Source: an uncultured Cryomorphaceae bacterium
GTDB taxonomy: Bacteria > Bacteroidota > Bacteroidia > Flavobacteriales > Schleiferiaceae
Reading direction: 5' to 3'
NCBI GenBank assembly: GCA_902614915.1
Contig: CACMMX010000005.1
Coordinates: 1 to 64,000, forward strand
Length of the DNA: 64,000 bases
Numbering within the stretch: position 1 is the stretch's first letter; each line of letters starts with the position of its first letter. The position numbers were made by a program, and so were the translations under genes. Below the pieces are notes generated by a model that was given only the letters and a program-made list of their open reading frames with translations, was not told where the DNA came from and did no database searches. Positions 37,109 through 44,957 of the stretch are shown here, one piece after another.

Positions 37109-38532
37109 TGCTCAAATCGGTTCAAATAACGAATAAAGGGTTAGTTGTTCTTGCAGGAGTAATTCTATCATTAATTTCTTTAGTGATAGCTTTTGAACGG
37201 TGGGAACTATTGTTATTACCTCTAGGAATGCTTGTTGTCTGGCTAACATTGCACAGGCTAGATTGGGCAATGTGGTTTGTAGTCGCCGCAACCCCTTTAT
37301 CCGTCACTCTAACAAATTTAACTGGTGGCTCAGGCTTGTCTTTACCGACTGAACCTTTACTTGTGTTGATTACAGTATTAGTGACAATCAAAATGGCATT
37401 CTATGGAGAGTTTGACAAGCGTCTCATTAAACATCCAATTTCTACAGCGATTTATGTTTATTTGGTCTGGATGTTGTTCACTGTAATTACATCACAACTT
37501 CCTATAGTTTCGATAAAGCAATGGATTACACGTGTTTGGTTTATAATACCATATTATTTTTTTCTAGGCCATATTTTCTTACAAAATCCTAAAAATTGTA
37601 TTCGTTTTTTATGGATTTTTTTAATTCCTCTGATTATAGCATGTTGCTATACCATTATTATCCATAGCCAATATGGTTTTACTAAAAAAACCTCTACATG
37701 GGTTATGTTTCCGCTATTCAAAGAGCATACTTCGTATGGTGCTGTTTTGGCTCTGTTTTACCCTGCTGCTATTTATCTAGCTTTTCGTAAAGCAACTTGG
37801 GGCTTAAAAGTAATGGCTTCTCTAATCCTCATCATCCTTACTGTTGCTCTAGTTTTATCCTACACACGTGCGGCGTGGCTTTCTCTTGTCGGTGCGGGCT
37901 TAGTATACCTTATTTACCTTTTTCGTATGTCCAAATCTTTAGTTTGGACTTTGATTGCAATGATAAGCTTAATTACGTTGTTTAACTTCTCTTTGATAAG
38001 TTCTAAGTTTGAAAGAAATACTACCGATTCTTCTGATGACTTCAATGAACACATTGCATCCGTCACCAACATAAGCACTGATGCTTCTAACTTGGAACGC
38101 ATTAATCGCTGGAAGTGTGCTTTACGGATGTTTGAGGAACGTCCTCTTTTTGGTCACGGTCCAGGTACTTATATGTTTCTGTATGCTCCATATCAGAAGC
38201 CGTTTGATAAAACAATAATCTCAACTAACTTAGGAAACCGGGGTAATGCGCATAGTGAATATCTGGGATCGCTTGCTGAATCAGGAATTTTTGGATTAGC
38301 TACATATTTAGCCTTAATCATTTCAGTTGTTTTTGTTGCTATTAATACTTATCAGCGTATTAATCAGGGTTGGCTTCGGGGACTGCTTCGTTTGGCTTTT
38401 TTGGGCTTGATAACCTATTATTTGCATGGGTTTCTTAATAATTTTTTAGACATTGACAAGGCAAGCGCTCCTTTTTGGGGCTTTACAGCCATGATTGCAT
38501 CCCTTTCAATTAATTATCCTTCAAAGACCTAG
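37108..38532 (+). CDS. O-antigen ligase / polymerase family membrane protein
   Basis: The 474-residue protein is a polytopic membrane protein with about twelve hydrophobic segments and a large periplasmic loop. The WaaL/Wzy family pattern is seen in LSYTRAAWLSLVGAG and in the loop segment RPLFGHGPGTY, with the conserved HSEYLGSLAESGIFGL. It either ligates the glycan to a carrier or polymerises it; sequence alone does not decide. The start is GTG at 37108, overlapping the upstream TAG. It is the last gene of the flippase run. Confidence 0.88.
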   Translation: MLKSVQITNKGLVVLAGVILSLISLVIAFERWELLLLPLGMLVVWLTLHRLDWAMWFVVAATPLSVTLTNLTGGSGLSLPTEPLLVLITVLVTIKMAFYGEFDKRLIKHPISTAIYVYLVWMLFTVITSQLPIVSIKQWITRVWFIIPYYFFLGHIFLQNPKNCIRFLWIFLIPLIIACCYTIIIHSQYGFTKKTSTWVMFPLFKEHTSYGAVLALFYPAAIYLAFRKATWGLKVMASLILIILTVALVLSYTRAAWLSLVGAGLVYLIYLFRMSKSLVWTLIAMISLITLFNFSLISSKFERNTTDSSDDFNEHIASVTNISTDASNLERINRWKCALRMFEERPLFGHGPGTYMFLYAPYQKPFDKTIISTNLGNRGNAHSEYLGSLAESGIFGLATYLALIISVVFVAINTYQRINQGWLRGLLRLAFLGLITYYLHGFLNNFLDIDKASAPFWGFTAMIASLSINYPSKT

Positions 38533-38756
38533 AATTACCTATGTAATTATCGTTTGAATTTGCTAAAACTTCTTAATCATTTACTTTGGGTTAGTAATTA
38601 TTTTATTTATTGATATTAAAATGAGCAAACTTTTTTATTTCCTAACAATAACTTTTGAACTCAGCCAATAATATAGCTGTCAAAGACTATAGAAAGCGGG
38701 ATATTTGCATGAAAGTAAACTTATATTTTAGGTAATCAAACCATTCACCTCTCACT
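38533..38756. other. intergenic stretch with no gene
   Basis: These 224 bases follow the O-antigen ligase gene and lead to the end of a small minus-strand ORF. I see no RNA gene and no hairpin with a T tract. One short plus-strand ORF of 16 codons (starting near 38622) has no support. Confidence 0.5.
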
Positions 38757-38903
38757 CTATTTTTCGAATTTGTAACCTTCTTCCCAAGGAAGCTTTTTAC
38801 CTTTATTTTTTCTTTTGTAAGCTTTGACTGATTTTTCTACTCCTAGTGTTATCTTACCAACAGCATCTACAGCAACCTTTCCTGTTAATCCTTCATTTTC
38901 CAT
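38757..38903 (-). CDS. small basic protein of 48 residues, unknown function
   Basis: This ORF runs from ATG 38903 to TAG and encodes 48 residues. It has an alternating, well-formed N-terminal half (GLTGKVAVDAVGKITLGVEK) followed by a strongly basic segment (KAYKRKNKGKKLPWEEGY). The composition is that of a real small protein rather than a random ORF in AT-rich DNA, and it fills a gap that otherwise has no gene. I know no family for it. The basic tract could bind nucleic acid or a membrane surface. It is divergent from the small tail-anchored protein gene. Confidence 0.5.
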   Translation of the reverse strand: MENEGLTGKVAVDAVGKITLGVEKSVKAYKRKNKGKKLPWEEGYKFEK

Positions 38904-38942
38904 ATATTTTTAGCAAATTGACGTTTACAACTATTCTAATCT

Positions 38943-39293
38943 ATGAAACACATCCCCATTATATTATCTCTTCAAAATACTTTTGGTGAAAGCGCCATAT
39001 CCCGTAAAGAGATAAATTCCTTTCAAGAGAAATATCAATGCGTGATTGAGAATGATTGGTTGGAGTTTGATGAAACAGAAGATTGTTTTTACCTAACACC
39101 AGAGCTGTTAGATTATAAGCAGCCGCACTCTGATGAGACCTATGAAGTGCTAGGCCTCGGTAATCTTGAGGATAAAATAGTTGATGCCTTAGAACGCGGT
39201 AAATTAATCCCATGGGGGAAGCTTGCAATTGCTATGTGGTTCTGTTTCTTGTTTATTGTGATTTACGTTATAATAGAAGCCGTACTCAAATAA
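38943..39293 (+). CDS. small tail-anchored membrane protein, unknown function
   Basis: The 116-residue product has an acidic soluble part of about 90 residues (NDWLEFDETEDCFYL) and one hydrophobic helix at the C-terminus (LAIAMWFCFLFIVIYVII), so it should be anchored by its tail with the main part in the cytoplasm. I recognise no family. It stands alone between the small basic ORF and the convergent efp gene, whose end is 10 bases away. Confidence 0.65.
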   Translation: MKHIPIILSLQNTFGESAISRKEINSFQEKYQCVIENDWLEFDETEDCFYLTPELLDYKQPHSDETYEVLGLGNLEDKIVDALERGKLIPWGKLAIAMWFCFLFIVIYVIIEAVLK

Positions 39294-39303
39294 AAAGAAC
39301 CAC

Positions 39304-39867
39304 TTACTTTGATCGTTCCTTGTATGAACCGTCGGCGGTATTGATTACTATTTCTTCATCCGTTTTTATAAAAAGTGGTACCTGAATTTGCGCACCGCCC
39401 TCCACAGTAACCGTCTTCATGGCATTTGTTGATGTATTTCCTTTAACTGCTGGTTCTGCGTAGGTCACTTTTAAATTTACTGTGCGCGGTAATTCAACGG
39501 CCATTGCTCGGCCCTCCGTTGCATGAAACAGAACCAAACACATCATACCGTCTACTAAGAAATCTGGTGCATTGATTAAGTCTTTATCAAAAGTTAACTG
39601 CTCGTAATTTTCGGTATTCATGAAGTGGTATTCGGTGCCATTATTATATAAAAATTGATATTGACGAGTCTCTACGTCAATGGTTTCAATTTTTGAGCCA
39701 GCAGGGAAGGTATTATCTAAAACACGACCAGTTTCCAGGTTTTTGATTTTTGTACGCACGAATGCTGCACCTTTTCCTGGTTTTACATGTAAGAATTCAA
39801 TGATTTGAAACGGATGTCCATTAAAATTGATACACATTCCGTTTTTAATATCTGAAGTACTTGCCAT
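39304..39867 (-). CDS. efp: translation elongation factor P
   Basis: EF-P relieves ribosome stalling at consecutive prolines. The 187 residues show all three domains, with the KOW-like N-terminal part, the exposed loop HVKPGKGAAFVR (Lys32, the residue modified in many bacteria) and the C-terminal LPRTVNLKVTYAEPAVKGNT signature. No epmA or epmB homologue lies nearby, so the type of modification cannot be stated. On the minus strand a TATATTTA box (one mismatch to TAnnTTTG) lies about 19 bases before the start. Confidence 0.97.
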   Translation of the reverse strand: MASTSDIKNGMCINFNGHPFQIIEFLHVKPGKGAAFVRTKIKNLETGRVLDNTFPAGSKIETIDVETRQYQFLYNNGTEYHFMNTENYEQLTFDKDLINAPDFLVDGMMCLVLFHATEGRAMAVELPRTVNLKVTYAEPAVKGNTSTNAMKTVTVEGGAQIQVPLFIKTDEEIVINTADGSYKERSK

Positions 39868-39922
39868 AATGCAATTTTTTAAAGCTTAAATATAATTGAA
39901 ATCGTCCGCGCTTTTTCTCTTC

Positions 39923-40537
39923 TTAATAATGCTTATCCAGTATAAGTTTATCGTTGCAGAAGGCATATTCACACTCAATATAATTACTAGCAACAATAAC
40001 AGTTTTATCTGAAGCCAATTCATCAATGAGGTTTTGATAGAATTGAATTCCTTCCTTATCTAGATTACTGGTCGGTTCATCCAAGAGTAATAAAGAACGA
40101 TTGCTAGCAATAGCTATCAATAGGCGAACTCGCTGAAGCATTCCCGAGCTGTAGGTTTGAATTCGTTTGCCTTGATGTTTGCTCAGTCCTGCTTTTTCGA
40201 CCCATTCTGAGATTAAAGTAGTCTTCACAAACCCACACATCTTTTCGTGGAAACTTAGAGTTTCTGAAAGGGTGAACATTGGATTAAAGGCCATATATGG
40301 CGCTGCTATACTACAATATTTTCCAGCCTCATATGCCGCAAAAGATTTGTTGAAATAGTATTTAGGAGGATTATATGAGGCCTCAATGGCTCCGCTGATA
40401 ATTTTAATTAAGGTAGATTTTCCTGAACCATTTGACCCTAATACTACAGTTTTCGAGCCAGTTTCAAAAGTGTGCGTGATATTCCGAAGAATATGTTGAT
40501 TACCAAATTTTTTCTCAAGTCCGTTTAAAGTAACCAT
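39923..40537 (-). CDS. ABC transporter ATP-binding protein without visible permease
   Basis: The protein has the Walker A motif GSNGSGKST, the signature YSSGMLQR and Walker B LLLLDEPTS. From the ATG at 40537 it has 204 residues; an ATG at 40576 would add 13 residues inside lpxA, so I take the shorter form, which starts 4 bases after the lpxA stop. The size fits CcmA-like or other small exporter ATPases. No permease gene flanks it, so the partner and substrate are unknown. It is the last gene of the lpxD-lpxC/fabZ-lpxA unit, which could mean a link to envelope lipids, but this is weak. Confidence 0.88.
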   Translation of the reverse strand: MVTLNGLEKKFGNQHILRNITHTFETGSKTVVLGSNGSGKSTLIKIISGAIEASYNPPKYYFNKSFAAYEAGKYCSIAAPYMAFNPMFTLSETLSFHEKMCGFVKTTLISEWVEKAGLSKHQGKRIQTYSSGMLQRVRLLIAIASNRSLLLLDEPTSNLDKEGIQFYQNLIDELASDKTVIVASNYIECEYAFCNDKLILDKHY

Positions 40538-40541
40538 AGGC

Positions 40542-41312
40542 TTATTTTCTGATAAGACCTCGTTCACTAGATTCAATGAAATGAATTATTTCAGTAGCTA
40601 GTTGACTTGAACTAAACTCAACTTTAATTAAATCAACGGCTTGGCTAGTATTTTTACCACTTTGATAGATGATTCTATATATATCTTGAATTTCCTTAAT
40701 CTGTTCATTATTGAATTCCCTTCTACGCAACCCAATGCTATTAACACCTGCATATGATAATGGATCTCCTGCCGCAGTAATATATGGAGGAATATCTTTT
40801 CTAACCATTGCACCTCCACCTACCATAACGTGTTTTCCAATTTTTACAAATTGATGTACTGCGCTGAGTCCTGATATTATGGACCAGTCCCCAACCTCTA
40901 CGTGACCCGCGAGGGCAACAGAGTTTACTAGAATGACTTTATTTCCTATTATACAATCGTGTGCAATGTGTGCATAGGCCATTATGAGGCAGTCTTCACC
41001 TATTGTAGTTTTTCCGTATGCATTAGTACCTCGGTTGATAGTGGCACATTCGCGAATAGTAGTTCTGTCACCTATTTCAATTGTGGTATGCTCACCGTCA
41101 AATTTTAAATCCTGTGGTATAGCAGAAATTACTGCACCGGGATAGATGCTGCAGTAATTGCCAATCCTCGCGCCATCCATAATAGTAGCATTAGGACCAA
41201 TGATTGTTCCATCTCCAATTTCTACATCTGCCGCTATGGAGGTAAAAGGACCCACCTTGACTTGGTCACCAATCCTTGCGCTTGGATCTACATCAGAGAG
41301 ACTATGAATCAT
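40542..41312 (-). CDS. lpxA: UDP-N-acetylglucosamine acyltransferase
   Basis: LpxA adds the first 3-hydroxyacyl chain to UDP-GlcNAc, starting lipid A synthesis. The 256-residue protein is a left-handed beta-helix of hexapeptide repeats (for example IGDGTIIGPNATI). It has the catalytic His in MAYAHIAHDC and the C-terminal helical domain beginning SIGLRRREF. It is cytoplasmic. It overlaps lpxC-fabZ by one base (TAATG), the usual order in Bacteroidota. Confidence 0.96.
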   Translation of the reverse strand: MIHSLSDVDPSARIGDQVKVGPFTSIAADVEIGDGTIIGPNATIMDGARIGNYCSIYPGAVISAIPQDLKFDGEHTTIEIGDRTTIRECATINRGTNAYGKTTIGEDCLIMAYAHIAHDCIIGNKVILVNSVALAGHVEVGDWSIISGLSAVHQFVKIGKHVMVGGGAMVRKDIPPYITAAGDPLSYAGVNSIGLRRREFNNEQIKEIQDIYRIIYQSGKNTSQAVDLIKVEFSSSQLATEIIHFIESSERGLIRK

Positions 41313-42688
41313 TATTTGGTAATCTGGGCCATAAGTTCTGCCTCACTTACCAGCGTATCACCAACAAATGCGCGACCTAGCATATGAACAATACCTCTTC
41401 GAATCGGACTTATGAGTTTTAAATCAAAAATTAGCATATCTCCCGGAACTACTTTTTGCTTGAATTTCACATTATCAATTTTCATGAAATAGGTGAGGTA
41501 GTTTTCCGGGTCGGGAACAGTACTCAAGGCAAGAATTCCACCGCATTGTGCCATGGCTTCTACTTGGAGAACTCCAGGCATAACTGGTGCACCGGGGAAA
41601 TGACCAACGAAAAACGGCTCATTCATCGTTACGGACTTCACGCCTACAACGTGATCTTCCGTTAATTCCATAATTTTATCTACGAGTAGAAATGGTGAGC
41701 GGTGAGGAATTAAAGCCATTATATCCTCAACCGTTTTGACGGGAGGAACATTAGGGTCGTATTTAGGTGCACGTGGTTTGCTTTCTTCTTTACGAATCTT
41801 TGCTGCTAGCGCTTTTGTGAATTCTGCATTGACTCCATGCCCTGGTTTCGTTGCAATCAACCTAGCTTTTAAAGGACGACCAAGTAGAGCTATATCCCCT
41901 ATAACATCCAAAAGTTTGTGTCGTGCAGCCTCGTTTGAGAAGCGCAGTTCAATATTGTTCAGCGTACCTTTGTTGGTAACCTCAACGTCTTCTTTGCCAA
42001 ATGCGGCCTTAAGTTTTTCTAGAGTTACCGGAGCAATATCGTCATCCACGTATACGATAGCATTATTCAAATCTCCACCTTGAATAAGACCTTCATCTAA
42101 TAATGGTAACAATTCATGCAGAAAACTAAAGGTTCGAGCACTCGCAATTTCCTCTCGGAAATTGGTCATACGGTCTAGATGGGCATGTTGTGGACCGAGA
42201 ACAGAAGTACCGTAATCTATTAGTGCACTTACCTCAAAGTCGTTACTCGGAAGTGCCATAATTTCGCAACCGTCCTCATCTTTATATGTAAACGGCTCTT
42301 CAAGGATATAGTAGTTTTTCTCTTTATCTTGATCGCAGAGTCCTGTTTGCTCAATTAAATCGACTATGGGCGCCGCAGAGCCATCTAGAATGGGCACTTC
42401 ACCTCCGTTAAGCTCTATGCGAAGATTATCTATTCCAAGAGCATAAATACAAGCCATTAAATGTTCAACGGTACCTACTGAAGCATTCCCTTTTTGAAGG
42501 ATTGTTTGACGATTTGTACGATTGATGTGTTTTGCTAAGGCTGGGATTTCAGAATTTTCTAAATCCGTTCTTACAAATACAATTCCGGTATTTACCTCAC
42601 TGGGTATTAGGCTTACTTTAACGGATTCTCCTGTATGAAGGGCATTGCCTTCGAATGAAACAGTGTTTTTGAGTGTTTGTTGCAACAT
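41312..42688 (-). CDS. lpxC-fabZ: fused LpxC deacetylase / FabZ dehydratase
   Basis: Residues 1 to about 300 are LpxC, the zinc-dependent deacetylase that commits UDP-acyl-GlcNAc to lipid A: GNALHTGESV at the start, zinc-site EHLMA and HKLLDVIGD. From about residue 315 to 458 follows FabZ, the 3-hydroxyacyl-ACP dehydratase: LIPHRSPFLLVDK, and GHFPGAPVMPGVLQVEAMAQ with the catalytic His and Glu. This fusion is known in Bacteroidota and links lipid A to fatty-acid supply. It lies two bases after lpxD and overlaps lpxA by one base. Confidence 0.97.
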   Translation of the reverse strand: MLQQTLKNTVSFEGNALHTGESVKVSLIPSEVNTGIVFVRTDLENSEIPALAKHINRTNRQTILQKGNASVGTVEHLMACIYALGIDNLRIELNGGEVPILDGSAAPIVDLIEQTGLCDQDKEKNYYILEEPFTYKDEDGCEIMALPSNDFEVSALIDYGTSVLGPQHAHLDRMTNFREEIASARTFSFLHELLPLLDEGLIQGGDLNNAIVYVDDDIAPVTLEKLKAAFGKEDVEVTNKGTLNNIELRFSNEAARHKLLDVIGDIALLGRPLKARLIATKPGHGVNAEFTKALAAKIRKEESKPRAPKYDPNVPPVKTVEDIMALIPHRSPFLLVDKIMELTEDHVVGVKSVTMNEPFFVGHFPGAPVMPGVLQVEAMAQCGGILALSTVPDPENYLTYFMKIDNVKFKQKVVPGDMLIFDLKLISPIRRGIVHMLGRAFVGDTLVSEAELMAQITK

Positions 42689-42690
42689 AT

Positions 42691-43626
42691 CTATTGGCCT
42701 TGTTTTTTAAAGGCCGCAAATGATTTCAAAAAATGTCTGCGGTCTAACGCCGGCGAACCAAAGATAACCTTATTGTCCGGAACATCATTCATTACACCAC
42801 TTTGGGCATAAATGGTCACATTATTGCCGATTCTTAAGTGTCCAATGATACCTACTTGTCCTCCGAATTTGCAATTATCACCTACTCTTGTTGAGCCTGC
42901 AATCCCAGACTGTGCTGCCATTACACAGTTTTTCCCTATAGTTACGCCGTGGGCAATCATACATTGATTATCAATCTTGGTTCCTTCGCCTATTTGTGTA
43001 TCTGTAATCGCTCCTCGATCTACTGTTGAATTTGCTCCAATAAAAACATCGTCACATAAAATAGCTTTTCCAAGCTGCGGAATCGTATGATAGGATCCGT
43101 TTTTATCAGGGGCGAAACCAAATCCTTGGGAACCAATCACACATCCTGCTTCAACAATAACTCGATTTCCAAGACGCGCCGCAGCGAGAATTTTGGTACC
43201 AGCTCCAATTCTACAATGATTACCTAGCACTGCTCCTGCCGCTATGATTGCTCCTGTCTCAATTATGCAATCCGCTCCAATTATAGCTTTTGAGGAGATG
43301 TGTGCATTATTCCTATCATCTAGTGAGGTGCCACCAATTTCTTTTTCAAGGTGTACCAGGTGCATCATAAAAGTTATATACGGATCATCACATTGGATGA
43401 GCGCCGCGTTCGTTTCTATAGCCATATCCTTTTTAATGAATATGGCGGAAGCCTTAGAGGCGGCTGCTTCGGCGGCGTATTTTGGATTTGATAAGAAGCT
43501 CAAGAAACCTGTTTGTGCGTCCTCAAGTGCTGAAGTACCGATGATTTTGATGTTTTCTTGACCGGCAGGACATTTTACACCAAGTGAATCGCAAATAGAT
43601 TTTAAAGTTCTTTGGTTGTGTCTCAT
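42691..43626 (-). CDS. lpxD: UDP-3-O-(3-hydroxyacyl)glucosamine N-acyltransferase
   Basis: LpxD adds the second 3-hydroxyacyl chain, on the amine of the glucosamine. The 311-residue protein has the N-terminal uridine-binding domain (GFLSFLSNPKYAAEA) and a long hexapeptide-repeat beta-helix with the conserved SQGFGFAPD and DNQCMIAHGV (catalytic His) segments. It is a little shorter than the usual 340-350 residues. Its ATG overlaps the stop of the HD phosphohydrolase gene (ATGA), so it is co-transcribed with that gene and with lpxC-fabZ. Confidence 0.95.
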   Translation of the reverse strand: MRHNQRTLKSICDSLGVKCPAGQENIKIIGTSALEDAQTGFLSFLSNPKYAAEAAASKASAIFIKKDMAIETNAALIQCDDPYITFMMHLVHLEKEIGGTSLDDRNNAHISSKAIIGADCIIETGAIIAAGAVLGNHCRIGAGTKILAAARLGNRVIVEAGCVIGSQGFGFAPDKNGSYHTIPQLGKAILCDDVFIGANSTVDRGAITDTQIGEGTKIDNQCMIAHGVTIGKNCVMAAQSGIAGSTRVGDNCKFGGQVGIIGHLRIGNNVTIYAQSGVMNDVPDNKVIFGSPALDRRHFLKSFAAFKKQGQ

Positions 43627-44867
43627 AGTAAATGTCTTAATTCTCTTGGGAAACAGATGAAATGACGTTCAACGGGTTCGCTTAGTGCATTGATCGTCAT
43701 TTGATCTGCAGCGGTACTGATATCACTGATTCGTCCGTCCTTATACAATAATTTGATGTGTCCCTTCTCCTTGTTGTAAGCGTGATTCAAGACTTTATCA
43801 ATGATTAACATGTAATGCTCTTCTCCCTGTTCAAAACCGTATTGGTTTCTGATTCCTTCTGCCATTTTATGGGATAACTCTTTATCAAAGGGTTTTTCCT
43901 GCAAACGTATTTTCAGTAAGTCTCTATTGATAATTCTTGAGCTTAAATCACTCAATAAAACATCTTTATTGTGAATCCATTCTTTGATACCGATCATAAT
44001 GTCAAAGTCATCAAGGCTCAAGAACTTTTTGAGAAACTCAGGATTTTTCTCAAAGTCATTCCACGTGTATTCAGCTTTTAAAAAGTGCTTAAGTGTTCCG
44101 GGCCCATCCATTGTAATGCCTTGAGTTGTCAAATGCTTGGCACGCTTAAGAATATTGACCAACATAAACTCTGCGCTTATCACGGTCTTGTGCATGTAGA
44201 CTTGCCAGTACATAAGCCTTCGTGCTACTAAGAACTTTTCTACGCTATAAATCCCTTTAGAATCAACAACAAGTTCGTCGTCTTTGACATTCAGCATGGT
44301 AAGCAAACGCTCAGAATTAACACTACCTTCTGTCACCCCGGAGTAAAAAGAGTCTCTGCGTAAATAATCGAGACGATCTACATCTAACTGCGAGGAGATA
44401 AGTTGATGCAGATAGGACTTCGAATAATTATTGGTAAAAATATCTATGGCTAAATCAAGAGAACCGTTATATTCCATATTGAGTTCTTCCATGATTTTTA
44501 AGCTTAATGCTTCATGGCTGACCCCAGGAATTAGAGTATGTTCTAAGGCATGTGAGAAGGGACCATGGCCAATATCGTGAAGTAGTATTGCGATTAAAAC
44601 ACCGCGTTCTTCTTCATTACTTATCTCCTTTCCCTTTTGTCGTAATGTGTAAATAGCACGGCCCATCAAATGCATGGCGCCAATAGCGTGATGAAACCTA
44701 GTATGGTAAGCCCCAGGATATACTAAATAAGTAAGGCCTAATTGGGAAATTCGACGCAAGCGCTGAAAATAGGGGTGGTTAATCAACTCGTAAATTAGAG
44801 GATCTTTAATTGTAATAAATCCATATATAGGATCGTTAATGATTTTGTTCTTTGTGCTCAAACTCAA
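43623..44867 (-). CDS. HD-domain phosphohydrolase (dNTPase-like)
   Basis: The protein has an HD metal site: TRFHHAIGAMHLM (H, part of the metal ligands), LLHDIGHGPFSHALEH (HD) and a later DVDRLDYLRRDSFYSG, the pattern of the SAMHD1/dGTPase-like branch. The frame is open to a GTG at 44924, but comparison with the usual family N-terminus (STKNKIINDPIYGFITI) favours TTG at 44867 or 44861; I use 44867, giving 414 residues. Probable substrates are (d)NTPs. It leads the lpxD-lpxC/fabZ-lpxA unit, as it does in other Bacteroidota. Confidence 0.9.
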   Translation of the reverse strand: MSLSTKNKIINDPIYGFITIKDPLIYELINHPYFQRLRRISQLGLTYLVYPGAYHTRFHHAIGAMHLMGRAIYTLRQKGKEISNEEERGVLIAILLHDIGHGPFSHALEHTLIPGVSHEALSLKIMEELNMEYNGSLDLAIDIFTNNYSKSYLHQLISSQLDVDRLDYLRRDSFYSGVTEGSVNSERLLTMLNVKDDELVVDSKGIYSVEKFLVARRLMYWQVYMHKTVISAEFMLVNILKRAKHLTTQGITMDGPGTLKHFLKAEYTWNDFEKNPEFLKKFLSLDDFDIMIGIKEWIHNKDVLLSDLSSRIINRDLLKIRLQEKPFDKELSHKMAEGIRNQYGFEQGEEHYMLIIDKVLNHAYNKEKGHIKLLYKDGRISDISTAADQMTINALSEPVERHFICFPRELRHLL

Positions 44868-44957
44868 TAGTTTTACCTGTACCGTAAAAATACTACAGGT
44901 CTTAAGGCGAGCAGGGGTTCTCACGCATTACTTTTAACAAGAATTAAACGATTAATT

